Source of the DNA: Paenalcaligenes niemegkensis
GTDB taxonomy: Bacteria; Pseudomonadota; Gammaproteobacteria; Burkholderiales; Burkholderiaceae_B
Assembly: GCF_022230885.1 (NCBI RefSeq)
Contig: NZ_JAKGCT010000001.1
Location: forward strand, 248,001-312,000
Length of the DNA: 64,000 nt
Direction: 5' to 3'
Shown here: positions 9,336-19,099 of the stretch, one piece after another
Layout: each line of letters begins with the position of its first letter
Position numbering within the stretch: position 1 is the stretch's first letter
Made by a program: the position numbers and the translations under genes
The notes under the pieces: model-generated
Databases searched by the model: none
Seen by the model: the letters and a program-made list of their open reading frames with translations, nothing else
What the model was told of the DNA's origin: nothing

Positions 9336-12300
9336 GGCACAGCCTCGTCCGTACCTACTGCATGCTGCCGGCTCCAGCGCCGTGCCAAGCGATCAAAATA
9401 CAGGTAAATCACGGGTGTGGTGAACAGCGTCAGCACCTGACTGCACAGTAAGCCCCCGACCATGACCAGACCCAATGGCTGACGCATTTCAGCTCCGGAA
9501 CCCGTGGCGAGCATCAGTGGTACAGCGCTGAACATCGCTGCAAAAGTGGTCATCAGTATGGGACGAAAACGCAGCAAGGCCGCATCATGAATTGCCTTCT
9601 GCGCATCAACACCTTGCTCACGCTGAGCCACCAAGGCAAAGTCAATCATCATGATGGCGTTCTTTTTGACGATACCTATCAATAAGATAATACCGATGAC
9701 ACCCACCATGTCGAGATCCCAGCCCATGAGCAGCAAGGCGGCCAAGGCACCGATTGTCGCCGAAGGCAGCGTAGAGAGAATCGTGATGGGGTGCACATAG
9801 CTTTCGTACAAGATGCCTAGCACAATGTACATCGTCAGCACAGCAGCCAGCATCAGCCACAAAGTACTGGACAGAGACGCTTCGAAAGCATGGGCAGCAC
9901 CCAGAAATCGCAGCTCAATAGATTCTGGCATACCAATATCAGCCCGCGTGGCCTGGATTTGCTCAATCGCATCCGATAAGGACGCACCTGGCGCCAGGCT
10001 GAACGACACATTCGCTGCAGGAAACTGGTCTAGCCTATCGATGGATAATGCCATCGGCTGAGTTCTGATGCGTGCAATGCCTTCCAGCGCTATGGTGTCA
10101 CCAGAGCTGGTAGTCACGTGCAATTGGCCTACACTTTCGGGGTCCGCCCTAAAACGCTGGCCCACCTCAAGCACTACCCTGTACTGGGCGGACTGGGTAT
10201 AAATGGTAGAAATCTGGCGTTGACCAAATGCGTCGTACAGCACGTCGTCAATGCCTGCTTTGCTGATGCCTAACCGGGCTGCGGTGTCGCGATCAATATC
10301 TAGAACCAGTTGCTGCCCGTCTTGCTGCAGATCTGACACCACGCCATCGACCGCAGGCAGCGATTGCAAGGCTTCTACCCATTTGGGCAGCCATGTCAGA
10401 AGGCTGACCGGATCCGGGTCTGACAGGGCTATCTGGTAGGGATAGCGACTGATTTGATCATCAACGGTTAACTCTTGTACCGATTGAAAGTAGACGGATA
10501 GACCGGGAATAGGATGCACCGCAGACTGCAAGTCATCAATAATTTCCTGAGCGCTACGGCTTCGGCTGCTTTGCGCCACCAGCGCCACCTGTATGCGGCC
10601 AGTGTTCAACGTGGGGTTGCTACCGTCCACACCGATAAAGGCGCTTACGCTTTCTACATCCGGGTCTTGCAGAATCTGTTCTGCAGCTTGCTCTTGCAGG
10701 CGGCTCATGGCGGCAAACGAGGCTCGTTGAGGCCCTTCTGTAATCGCCTGAATGATGCCTGTATCTTGCGGTGGAAAAAAGCCTTTGGGCACGACCACAT
10801 AAAGCAGTGCGGTCAGCACCAGGGTTCCCACTGCTATCAGCAACGTCAGCGTTTGCCGGCTTAGTACCCAATGCAAACCCGAGTCATAACCTTGGGTCAG
10901 CTTTTGCATCCACCGATCCATTAAGCCCGTAAAGCGATGCTGCCATCCAGCTATACCTGTTGCTGGCAGCGCATCGTCCCCCTTCTTCAGGCGCCCTCAA
11001 TAATCGGGCGCACATCATGGGTGTCAACGTTAAGGAAATGAACAGGGACAGCAAAATAGCCACCGCCAGAGTCACAGCAAACTCGCGGAACAGGCGTCCA
11101 ATTACGTCACTCATAAAGAGCAAAGGTATTAACACCGCAATCAATGACAGCGTAAGAGAAATCAAGGTGAACCCTATTTGAGAGGCCCCCTTTAACGCCG
11201 CAACAAATGGCTTTTCGCCCTTCTCTATGTGACGCGCGATGTTCTCGATCATGACGATAGCGTCATCCACGACGAAACCGGTAGCAATAGTCAGCGCCAT
11301 CAAGGTCAGGTTGTTAATGCTGAAACCCAGGAGGAACATGATCCCGAAGGTACCTGCCAGCGAAAGTGGCACTACCACGCTGGGAATAAATGTCGCCGTC
11401 CAGGTGCGCAAGAACACAAATGTGACGAGCACCACGAGCCCTATGGCGATGAGCATTTCTTTTTGAACGTGATTGACGGAGTCGCGAATCGTGTGCGTAC
11501 GGTCAGTTGCCACCACGATATCCACACCCGTTGGCAACGATTGCCGCAATGCGGGAAGCTCTTCGGTAATTCGATCGACTACGGCAATGACGTTAGCACC
11601 GGGCTGGCGCTGTACATTAAGCAAAATAGCGGGCTCTCCGCCAAACCATGCCGACTGCCTGATGTCCTCGGCGTCGTGTACCACTGTAGCGACATGCCCT
11701 AAACGTAAAGCAGCATCATCGCTGTAGCGAATAATCAGCTGTTCGTAATCGGCCACAGACCGCAATTGCTCATTGGCACTGATAGTTGTAGAACGCAAGG
11801 GGCCGTCCAGATTCCCTTTAGGCTGATTTACGTTCGCCGACACGACGGCCTGGCGAATATCCGCCATGCTTAACCGATGGGAGGCCAGCATGTCGGGATT
11901 GGCCTGAATACGCACTGCAGGGCGCTGCCCCCGGAAATGCTGACTAAACCCACCCCATTAATCTGTGACAGCTTTTGCGCGACACGCAAGTCAATCAGGT
12001 CACGAACTTCGGTAAGCGGCAAGGTAGGCGAAGTAATCGCCAAACTGATAACGGGAGTATCGGCCGGATTGACCTTGTTATAGAGTGGTGGTGAAGGCAG
12101 ATCAGAGGGCAACATCGTAGAGGCAGCACTAATCGCCGCCTGAACCTCTTGCTCAGCCACATCAAGGGGCAGTCCCAAATCAAATTGCAGCGTGATCCGT
12201 GATGCTCCGCCCGAACTGGAGGAGCTCATTTGTGCCAGCCCTGACATCTGCCCAAATTGCCGCTCAAGGGGCGACGTAACCAAAGCCGCCATAACCTCTG

Positions 12301-12466
12301 GGCTGGCGCCCGGATACAAGGTAACTACCTGAATCGTTGGGTAATCGACCTGGGGCAATGCAGCCACCGGCAACCATTTGTAACCCAGCAGTCCAGAAAT
12401 CAATAACGCCACCATGGCCAGCGTAGTGGCCACGGGTCGAAGAATAAAAATCCGGGAAAAATTCAC
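9332..12466 (-). CDS. mdtB: RND multidrug efflux permease MdtB-like, two frameshifts
   Basis: Partner RND permease of MdtC, about 1044 residues once corrected. It begins [18 protein letters not shown] and contains [20 protein letters not shown] (helix 4 aspartates), [26 protein letters not shown] and [15 protein letters not shown]. Two compensating breaks are seen. One G is missing from the run at 11928-11932 (plus-strand C5), where restoration gives [16 protein letters not shown]. One G is extra at 10978-10982 (plus-strand C5), where removal gives [15 protein letters not shown]. Between them the reading frame stays open for about 310 codons, which supports the gene being functional in reality or very recently broken. 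Ten bases separate it from mdtA. Confidence 0.9.
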
Positions 12467-12475
12467 CTTGACCCC

Positions 12476-13774
12476 TTAAGGTGAGGTCGTCGTGGACCGC
12501 CTACCCTGCTCGCTGGATTGCCTGGCTTCACGGCGCACTTTTTCGGATGCAGTCGCGATTGTTTCCGCATCGCGAGACGAAGATATCACGGCGTCGGAAA
12601 CAGGATCAGGCAACACTTCGACCGGCGCGCCTTCGCGCAAGCGATCAGTACCATCGGTAACGACCAGTTCGCCCTCGGCCAGACCCGCAACGATCACGGT
12701 AGACGGACCGGTAGTAATGCCAGCTTCAACCGCTCGTATAGATACCTGCTGGCGCTCGTTCACCACATACACATAGGTTCCGATAGAGCCAGTCTGTACT
12801 GCCTGGGCAGGCACCACCACACCCTCTTGGTTACCCAGCAATACACTCACGCTCACAAACTGATTAGGAAAGAGACGATTATTGGAGTTGGGAAAGCTGG
12901 CCTTCATCCGCACTGTTCCGGTGTTGACGTCAATTTGGTTGTCGACCGCCAGCAGCTCGCCTGCGGCGATGGACTGGCCTTCACGGTCACTAACACTAAC
13001 TGACAGCGTACCTTCAGTCAGCATACGTTCGAACACACTTTGCAAATCATGCTGCGGCAATGAAAAGCCGACGGCAATAGGCTGTGTCTGTGTAATTACG
13101 ACCAGACCTTCGGTGTTGGAAGCCGAAACCAGATTACCCACATCAAGATTTCTTAACCCCAGACGCCCGGTAATAGGCGCGGTAATCTTGGTGTAGTCCA
13201 GTTGCAGCCTGGCGTCATCCACAGCGGCCTTATTTGTCTGTACGCTGCCCTTGAGCTGCTCGACCATGGATTCCTGAGCTTCTACCTGTTGTACGGCGAT
13301 CGAATTTTGCTGACCTAAACGACGGTAGCGCTGCAAGTCTGCCTGAGCGGTTTTCAGTTGCGCTTCGGTTTGCTTAAGCTGCCCTGAGGCCTGATCAAGC
13401 CTTACCTGATAGGCACGTGGATCAATCTGGGCCAATAGGTCTCCGGCCTTGACCAGCTGGCCTTCTTCGAACTCAATGCTTACCAGCTCACCTTCAACAC
13501 GACTCCGAACCGTGACTGTATTAAAGGCCTGTACTGTGCCGATGGCATGAATACGCTGCGGCACACTGCCAGCCACTGCGGCTTCGGCGCGTACTGGCGT
13601 TTTTAGGCCGGCCATCCCGCCCATGCGGCCACTGACATTTGTATTCTTTGACCCGGGAGCAGTAGTGTTCTCGCCAGAAAACCACCAATACCCAATACCC
13701 AGTACTAGCAAAACGACTAACCACCACAAGGTTCTCTTAGACTTCAACCTTGCGCGAGGCTTGGATACGGACAT
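12476..13774 (-). CDS. mdtA: RND efflux periplasmic adaptor MdtA-like
   Basis: Membrane-fusion protein of 432 residues linking the MdtB/MdtC permease to the outer-membrane factor. An N-terminal transmembrane anchor (WWLVVLLVLGIGYWWF, about residues 16-31) is followed by the barrel-sandwich/lipoyl half IHAIGTVQAFNTVTVRSRV, an alpha-helical hairpin rich in Q, L and A around QASGQLKQTEAQLKTAQADL, and the second half-motif ITAPITGRLGLRNLDVGNLV. The ATG at 13774 has GGAGAG six bases upstream, so it is preferred over the in-frame codon at 13813. It is the first gene of the efflux operon; no regulator gene adjoins it. Unlike its three downstream partners it is unbroken. Confidence 0.92.
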   Translation of the reverse strand: MSVSKPRARLKSKRTLWWLVVLLVLGIGYWWFSGENTTAPGSKNTNVSGRMGGMAGLKTPVRAEAAVAGSVPQRIHAIGTVQAFNTVTVRSRVEGELVSIEFEEGQLVKAGDLLAQIDPRAYQVRLDQASGQLKQTEAQLKTAQADLQRYRRLGQQNSIAVQQVEAQESMVEQLKGSVQTNKAAVDDARLQLDYTKITAPITGRLGLRNLDVGNLVSASNTEGLVVITQTQPIAVGFSLPQHDLQSVFERMLTEGTLSVSVSDREGQSIAAGELLAVDNQIDVNTGTVRMKASFPNSNNRLFPNQFVSVSVLLGNQEGVVVPAQAVQTGSIGTYVYVVNERQQVSIRAVEAGITTGPSTVIVAGLAEGELVVTDGTDRLREGAPVEVLPDPVSDAVISSSRDAETIATASEKVRREARQSSEQGRRSTTTSP

Positions 13775-13944
13775 GCGATGCTCTCCAGCGATATAAAGAT
13801 GCCCATCAGACAAATGAGGGCATTGAAATTTGTTATTGGATCGTTAGAACTGGCTTGTGCCAAAGACACGCTTATGATTAACGCCGTGTTCTAAGCTCAG
13901 GAGCGAACTCACACTCGGACATAAAGCGTAAACAAAAGTTCCCT

Positions 13945-14700
13945 TTAGCCAATATTGCATCGCGCAAGCTTAAAAGGAATATCCCTGGATACTGAGAGAG
14001 GCTTGTTTTCGTTGTCTTGCACCGCAAATCGCACCCAAATCACATATTTATTAGCACTCATTTCGGGGAACACTCCTGCACTGGCATCGACCCAAACCCT
14101 GAGCAGCTGGAATGACTTCCCACTGAGCATTTCTTGATAGCTACCTTCGTAGGCAACGTGATCAACCACATCGCCTGCATCGCGCAGCAAGCGCAAAATA
14201 AGGCTTAAGGCCTGATGCAAAGGCATAAACGCCTTCATCCACTGCTGGATATCGGCTTTACGGGCCTGTTCCGGCTTAAGCTGCCAGGTAAAGTACGAAG
14301 GCATATCGACTTGCGAGCTGCCGCCAGGCACGGCCACGCGCCCCCTTAGGCTGGCAAGCCATTCGTTATCACGCAGCGTTTGTCCAATGCGGCCCTGGGA
14401 CGCCAGATTAGCAGCCACGTTGCGAAGCTCAGCCAGCATGGCATCCAGACGCTCTCCTGCCACTCCGGGGTGCTCACGCAAAGCGGCTAGCGCCACTCGC
14501 TGGCGTTCTATATCCTGTAGAACCATTCCGCGGATGTCGGAACGCTCACAAATTTCGAGCATTTCAAAAAGCGTCGCCACTGCGACCTGATGCAATAAAG
14601 GATCGCTACCTTCTGAAAAATAAAATAAACGATCAAATAAATGCTCGACCCGCAGAAAGGCTCGTACGCGTTCATTGCATGGGTATTCGTAGAGAATCAC
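13945..14700 (-). CDS. zapD: Cell division protein ZapD
   Basis: FtsZ-associated protein of 251 residues that cross-links FtsZ filaments at the division ring. The N-terminus ILYEYPCNERVRAFLRVEHLF is the hallmark of the family (formerly YacF/DUF1342), and the conserved GRVAVPGGSSQVDMPSYFTW block is present near residue 118. The start is a GTG at 14700. The gene lies 46 bases after coaE in a leftward unit of prepilin peptidase, coaE and zapD, an arrangement common in proteobacteria. The usual small downstream partner yacG is absent; the RND operon begins about 170 bases further on. Confidence 0.93.
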   Translation of the reverse strand: MILYEYPCNERVRAFLRVEHLFDRLFYFSEGSDPLLHQVAVATLFEMLEICERSDIRGMVLQDIERQRVALAALREHPGVAGERLDAMLAELRNVAANLASQGRIGQTLRDNEWLASLRGRVAVPGGSSQVDMPSYFTWQLKPEQARKADIQQWMKAFMPLHQALSLILRLLRDAGDVVDHVAYEGSYQEMLSGKSFQLLRVWVDASAGVFPEMSANKYVIWVRFAVQDNENKPLSVSRDIPFKLARCNIG

Positions 14701-14746
14701 GCGATATAAACCTTAATTTGTCGAATAGCTATATAAACAATGTGGC

Positions 14747-15358
14747 TTACGATGCGCCTGTCGCCAGCCTCATCCAGAGCAGGTGTAGTTGCCGCGCCCG
14801 AGCCTCCAATGTGGGCAAAGAGGTAGCAGCATCGTTAAGAATAACGTCGTCGGCAACTGCCAAGCGTTGTTCACGCGTGGCTTGTACACTCATAATACGC
14901 TCAATAGCCTGTGCCGTCAGCCCGCTACGTGCGCGTACTCGTTGAATTTGGGTAGCTGGATCGCAATCAACCACGCAGACGCGGTCAACTCGTTCATGCC
15001 ATTGCCCGCTTTCGATCAGCAAAGGCACAACCACCACAACATAACACCCCCGCGCCTGAAGTATTTGGCGATTTGTAACATCACGAATCAAAGGATGAAG
15101 AATACGCTCAAGCCTGTTTCGCCGCTCTGGCTCGGCAAACACATATTCGCGCATTTTAACGCGATCCATTGCGCCTTCGTCAGTAATAAACTCGGTGCCG
15201 AACTCGTGTCGTAACGCCTCAATAGCGTCGCCTTGCGGCATGGTCAGCGAATGGGCGATAAGATCCGTATCCACCAATGTCGCCCCCCAGCTTGCGAAAT
15301 AGTCTGCGACCCGGGTTTTACCTGAACCAATACCGCCTGTTAAGCCAATTTTAAGCAT
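14747..15358 (-). CDS. coaE: Dephospho-CoA kinase
   Basis: Cytoplasmic enzyme of 203 residues that phosphorylates the 3'-hydroxyl of dephospho-CoA, the last step of coenzyme A synthesis. The P-loop GGIGSGKT is at residues 8-15, followed by the family motif LVDTDLIAHSLT near residue 31 and VVVVPLLIESGQW around residue 108. Length is normal. It sits between the prepilin peptidase and zapD genes on the same strand. panC, an earlier gene of the same cofactor pathway, lies about 2 kb to the right but in a different transcription unit. Confidence 0.95.
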   Translation of the reverse strand: MLKIGLTGGIGSGKTRVADYFASWGATLVDTDLIAHSLTMPQGDAIEALRHEFGTEFITDEGAMDRVKMREYVFAEPERRNRLERILHPLIRDVTNRQILQARGCYVVVVVPLLIESGQWHERVDRVCVVDCDPATQIQRVRARSGLTAQAIERIMSVQATREQRLAVADDVILNDAATSLPTLEARARQLHLLWMRLATGAS

Positions 15359-15393
15359 GTGGGTGCGCTGTCACGTTTGTTAGATGGAAACTC

Positions 15394-16143
15394 TTACTGT
15401 AACGCAGGCATGGGGAGATTGGCGACCAGATATCCCACGCATAAGTAGGGTCCGAAAGCACAGGCACCACGTGGCAACCATCGGCGTTGCCACAAGGCCT
15501 GCATGAGCCAGCATGCCAGACAGGCATACAGATAAGCGTATAACACCGCTTCAGTAGAAGGAAGGCACGCCGCCAGCGTGATATACAATTTCACATCACC
15601 CAATCCAATCGCCTGAGCACCCATAAAATAATGGCCCAGAACATAAGTTCCGCAAGCGATTGCAGCCACAGCAATAACCGTTGACCCAGAGTTCAGAGAA
15701 ATCGCCGCAGGCCATAACGCGCTCATCACCAGCGCTGAAATCAACAGTGGAAAGCACAAGGCATCGGGTAATAATCGTGTTTTAAAATCGATACAAGACA
15801 TTAATACCAATATTGAAAGCACCCAGCTTCGCCAATACAGTGATGCATTCGGCACTAAAGATATGCCGGTATAAGCTTCGGTAAAACCGTGCAGATGCAG
15901 GCTAAGCAAAATGACGGTCAGACAAATTCCCAGGCGGAGCAAACCACGCTGGTAGGCGGAACTGGCCACCGTCACCAGGCAGGGAGCAGGATTGGCGCAT
16001 GTTACAGCCTTGCGCAAGGCTCTTAATAACAGGTGTCTATCAGGCACCTGACCGCGCAGCAGAAGCTGCTGATACCAGCAGGAGCATCGATGACCCAGCA
16101 AAAGCAACCCGCAAACGTAGGCCAAACACAGCATATAAAGCAT
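15394..16143 (-). CDS. Prepilin peptidase (A24 family) lacking the usual N-terminal methylase motif
   Basis: Polytopic membrane protein of 249 residues resembling PilD/GspO, which cleave the leader of type IV prepilins and pseudopilins at the inner membrane. Both catalytic aspartates of the aspartic-protease half are visible: D119 in CIDFKTRLLPD and D183 in GLGDVK. The N-terminal half is degenerate: the conserved GSFLNVVIHRLP motif and the paired CxxC cysteines of bifunctional PilD proteins are missing, although scattered cysteines remain. It is followed 35 bases later by coaE. In relatives pilB and pilC usually precede it; here a divergent lipoprotein gene takes that place. Residual or narrow-substrate peptidase activity is possible. 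Confidence 0.82.
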   Translation of the reverse strand: MLYMLCLAYVCGLLLLGHRCSCWYQQLLLRGQVPDRHLLLRALRKAVTCANPAPCLVTVASSAYQRGLLRLGICLTVILLSLHLHGFTEAYTGISLVPNASLYWRSWVLSILVLMSCIDFKTRLLPDALCFPLLISALVMSALWPAAISLNSGSTVIAVAAIACGTYVLGHYFMGAQAIGLGDVKLYITLAACLPSTEAVLYAYLYACLACWLMQALWQRRWLPRGACAFGPYLCVGYLVANLPMPALQ

Positions 16144-16171
16144 AGTTACGCTACCTTTATCGTTAAGCGCC

Positions 16172-16177
16172 TATAAT
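16172..16177 (+). promoter_or_regulatory. Candidate -10 box for the lipoprotein gene
   Basis: A perfect TATAAT lies 64 bases upstream of the lipoprotein ATG, in the 97-base gap shared with the divergent prepilin peptidase gene. No good -35 hexamer at 16-18 bases spacing is visible, so this is a suggestion from one element only. Confidence 0.35.
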
Positions 16178-16240
16178 TCACTTTCACTACAATGCGCGGC
16201 TAACAGCAACGCATCTGCCCACTTAGCTTAGGAAAACACG

Positions 16241-16891
16241 ATGCCCATCGCTACATTAAAAAAACACCGCTCGATTACGGCTGTGACCACATTGATTCTG
16301 GGTGTACTGGTAGCCGGATGCGCCCAACAACCTGTCGCCCCTAGTCCTAATGCCGCACGCGACAGCACGATTACCGACGCACAAAACAAGGCTCGCGGAC
16401 GCGATCAGACTTTGGCTTCTTCTCAAGTTCAAGTCGGTTTTGGCGAAAACGCCAAAGCCGAACATGAGCGTACGGTAGATCGCGCTGTCATTGAGTCAAG
16501 ACAAGTACGTGAACTGCTTGAAGCCCGTACCTTCCTGGGCACTATCGCCTGCTCGGATTCCAATGTGCATTGCGTACCCTTGCGAACCACGCTAACAACC
16601 GCCCCGTCGGGCATATGGCGCATGAAAATCGAACCGGTTGGCGGCTCGGCTGAGGTGCAACATGCCGCTGGATGCTGGCATCCCGTAGGCACTGAACCCA
16701 CACGCATCATTCTGCAAACTCGTGACGATGTAACCGTGGCAGAACTCAGCTTCCTGAACGACAGACAGATGCGTGTCAACACCTTCAACCAAGTACGGCC
16801 TACCCTCGAAACACTGCTAAGTCGTCAAGCCGACATAGACCCTATACCCGAGCTTGATAACGCCCCTGCTCCGGTCTGCACTAGCTTCTAG
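16241..16891 (+). CDS. Putative lipoprotein of unknown function
   Basis: Protein of 216 residues that I do not recognise. Residues 1-28 form a signal peptide with a lipobox, GVLVAGC, so it should be lipid-anchored in the envelope. After a proline- and alanine-rich linker (residues 29-60) there is a soluble domain with four cysteines, including a CSDSNVHC pair near residues 103-110. The last part contains ILQTRDDVTVAELSFLNDRQMRVNTF, suggesting beta strands. It is a single-gene unit, transcribed divergently from the prepilin peptidase gene and ended by a clear intrinsic terminator. Its last 11 bases overlap the annotated end of the LuxR-type gene on the other strand. Confidence 0.75.
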   Translation: MPIATLKKHRSITAVTTLILGVLVAGCAQQPVAPSPNAARDSTITDAQNKARGRDQTLASSQVQVGFGENAKAEHERTVDRAVIESRQVRELLEARTFLGTIACSDSNVHCVPLRTTLTTAPSGIWRMKIEPVGGSAEVQHAAGCWHPVGTEPTRIILQTRDDVTVAELSFLNDRQMRVNTFNQVRPTLETLLSRQADIDPIPELDNAPAPVCTSF

Positions 16892-17228
16892 TAACCTGTA
16901 CAAGGCACACAACAAAAAGACCCTTACTTAGGGTCTTTTTTAGTTGGGGACGGCAAAGGGGATTATCCTGGAATGGTGTCGTTGGCTCGGCCAGCCTTTG
17001 CACCAGCAATACATGGGCCAGCTCTACCGCGTTACGCACCTGCAGCTTGCTGAATACCCGGGCGCGATGAGCCTCTATAGTGCGTTGTGAAATGCCTAGC
17101 TCAGCAGCAATAACCTTATTAGCTAACCCTTGAACGACTAGATTTTTTACTTCATGCTCGCGACTGGTCAGAGACTTAAGAGCAAGCGCCATTGACTCTG
17201 CAGAAAGATATTTCATACGGTTCTCCAA
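16881..17228 (-). CDS. Small LuxR-family (GerE-type) HTH transcriptional regulator
   Basis: DNA-binding protein of 115 residues consisting essentially of one LuxR/GerE helix-turn-helix domain: LTSREHEVKNLVVQGLANKVIAAELGISQRTIEAHRARV spans about residues 19-57 (quoted in pieces: LTSREHEV, GLANKVIAAELG, SQRTIEAHRARV). No receiver or autoinducer-binding domain is present. A lux-box-like palindrome lies 42-61 bases upstream of the start, suggesting self-regulation. The C-terminal 25 or so residues are read through a terminator hairpin. One extra C in a CCCC run (about 16946 or 16958) would instead end the protein at a TAA in the hairpin loop, so the true end may be shorter. It is leftward and independent of panC. 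Confidence 0.82.
   Translation of the reverse strand: MENRMKYLSAESMALALKSLTSREHEVKNLVVQGLANKVIAAELGISQRTIEAHRARVFSKLQVRNAVELAHVLLVQRLAEPTTPFQDNPLCRPQLKKTLSKGLFVVCLVQVTRS
16914..16941 (+). terminator. Intrinsic terminator after the lipoprotein gene
   Basis: AAAAAGACCC at 16914-16923 pairs with GGGTCTTTTT at 16931-16940 (plus one inner T-A pair), leaving a 5-base loop and a T6 tail. It begins 23 bases after the lipoprotein stop. The A and T flanks make it usable in both directions, and on the minus strand it lies inside the apparent 3' end of the LuxR-type gene. Confidence 0.85.
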
Positions 17229-17269
17229 TTAAGATGACCGTATTCTTCCTGATACTTTTAGATACGTCT

Positions 17270-17289
17270 ACCTGTCAATTCTGACAGGA
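17270..17289. promoter_or_regulatory. Lux-box-like palindrome upstream of the LuxR-type gene
   Basis: The 20-base element ACCTGTCAATTCTGACAGGA has perfect 7-base arms, CCTGTCA and TGACAGG. It matches the spacing and outer bases of the classical lux box (ACCTGT, eight bases, ACAGGT) except for the last base. It lies 42-61 bases before the start codon of the small LuxR-type gene, where an operator would be expected. It also lies after the panC stop, but it is not followed by a T run, so a terminator role is less likely. Confidence 0.55.
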
Positions 17290-17341
17290 TTGACTTATCC
17301 ATGCCTGCTTTCCAGCCTAATCGTCATAAGAGGGCGATTCT

Positions 17342-18199
<858 letters not shown>

Positions 18200-18211
18200 C
18201 TAAATCAGGAC

Positions 18212-19090
18212 TCAAACTGTATCGCCGGTAATGCGAATAAAGGCAAGTCGTACATAAATTGGGGCATATGGCTCTGCCTGCGTCACCTCAAGCAACGATT
18301 CCTTGGCCAGCTCAAGCATGGCTAGAAAATGCACCACAATGATGGCCACTGTGTCGCCCTCAGAAACCCGCTCGGAAAACAATTCACCGAACTCTAAAAA
18401 CTGGACATGGCTAAGCCGACGAAGAATCTGACTCATGTGATCGCGTACTGAAAGCTGTTCGCGTGTAATCGTGTGGCTGCGGTTTAGCTGTGCCCGACGA
18501 ATGATTTCACGCCATGCATCGCGCAGATCATCTGGAGAGACATCTGGAAGCAGCTGCTCGACATGCAGATCCAGATGTGCCTGTGCACGCTTAAAATCAC
18601 GCCCTAGCTGGGGAAGGCTGTCCAGCCTCTGGGCTGCCAGCTTCATTTTTTCGTACTCGAGCAGGCGACGAACCAGCTCTGCGCGAGGGTCTTCGACCTC
18701 TTCACCTGAATCAGTTTTCTTCACTGGCAACAGCATTCGAGACTTAATCTCTATGAGCAGTGCAGCCATGAGCAAGTACTCGCCGGCCAGTTCTAAATTG
18801 GTACGGCGGATCTCGTCTACATACGCCAGATACTGACCGGTGACCTGGGCCATCGGAATATCCAGCACATTAAAATTTTGCTTACGAATCAGGTAGAGCA
18901 ATAAATCAAGCGGCCCCTCGAAAGCTTCAAGAAACACCTCAAGCGCATCAGGCGGTATGTACAGATCTTGAGGAATAGCGAACAAAGGCTCGCCATATAG
19001 GCGAGCCAATGCAACGTTATCGACCTCGTGGATGTCTTGCGCTGTAGCCCCGGAGCTACAGGCCAAGCCTTCCGCCGTCGTTTCAGACAT
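18212..19090 (-). CDS. scpA: Segregation and condensation protein A
   Basis: Kleisin subunit of 292 residues that, with ScpB and SMC, compacts and segregates the chromosome. The family core LEVFLEAFEGPLDLLLYLI (about residues 49-67) and the following NFNVLDIPMAQVTGQYL segment are clear, as are the acidic central helices around MLLPVKKTDSGEEVEDPRAEL. The C-terminal winged-helix part ends IYVRLAFI. The first 45 residues form a variable N-terminal extension. It lies nine bases after the DUF3460 gene. No scpB or smc is in the window. Confidence 0.93.
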   Translation of the reverse strand: MSETTAEGLACSSGATAQDIHEVDNVALARLYGEPLFAIPQDLYIPPDALEVFLEAFEGPLDLLLYLIRKQNFNVLDIPMAQVTGQYLAYVDEIRRTNLELAGEYLLMAALLIEIKSRMLLPVKKTDSGEEVEDPRAELVRRLLEYEKMKLAAQRLDSLPQLGRDFKRAQAHLDLHVEQLLPDVSPDDLRDAWREIIRRAQLNRSHTITREQLSVRDHMSQILRRLSHVQFLEFGELFSERVSEGDTVAIIVVHFLAMLELAKESLLEVTQAEPYAPIYVRLAFIRITGDTV

Positions 19091-19099
19091 TAAGCAAGC

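Noticed and set aside
10881..11702. Plus-strand frames opposite mdtB such as 11229-11702
   Set aside because: They are antisense to conserved permease motifs and have no recognisable domains.
17270..17289. Palindrome as a panC terminator
   Set aside because: The hairpin is about 50 bases past the panC stop and is followed by TAGACGTAT, not a T run. The operator reading for the LuxR-type gene is preferred.
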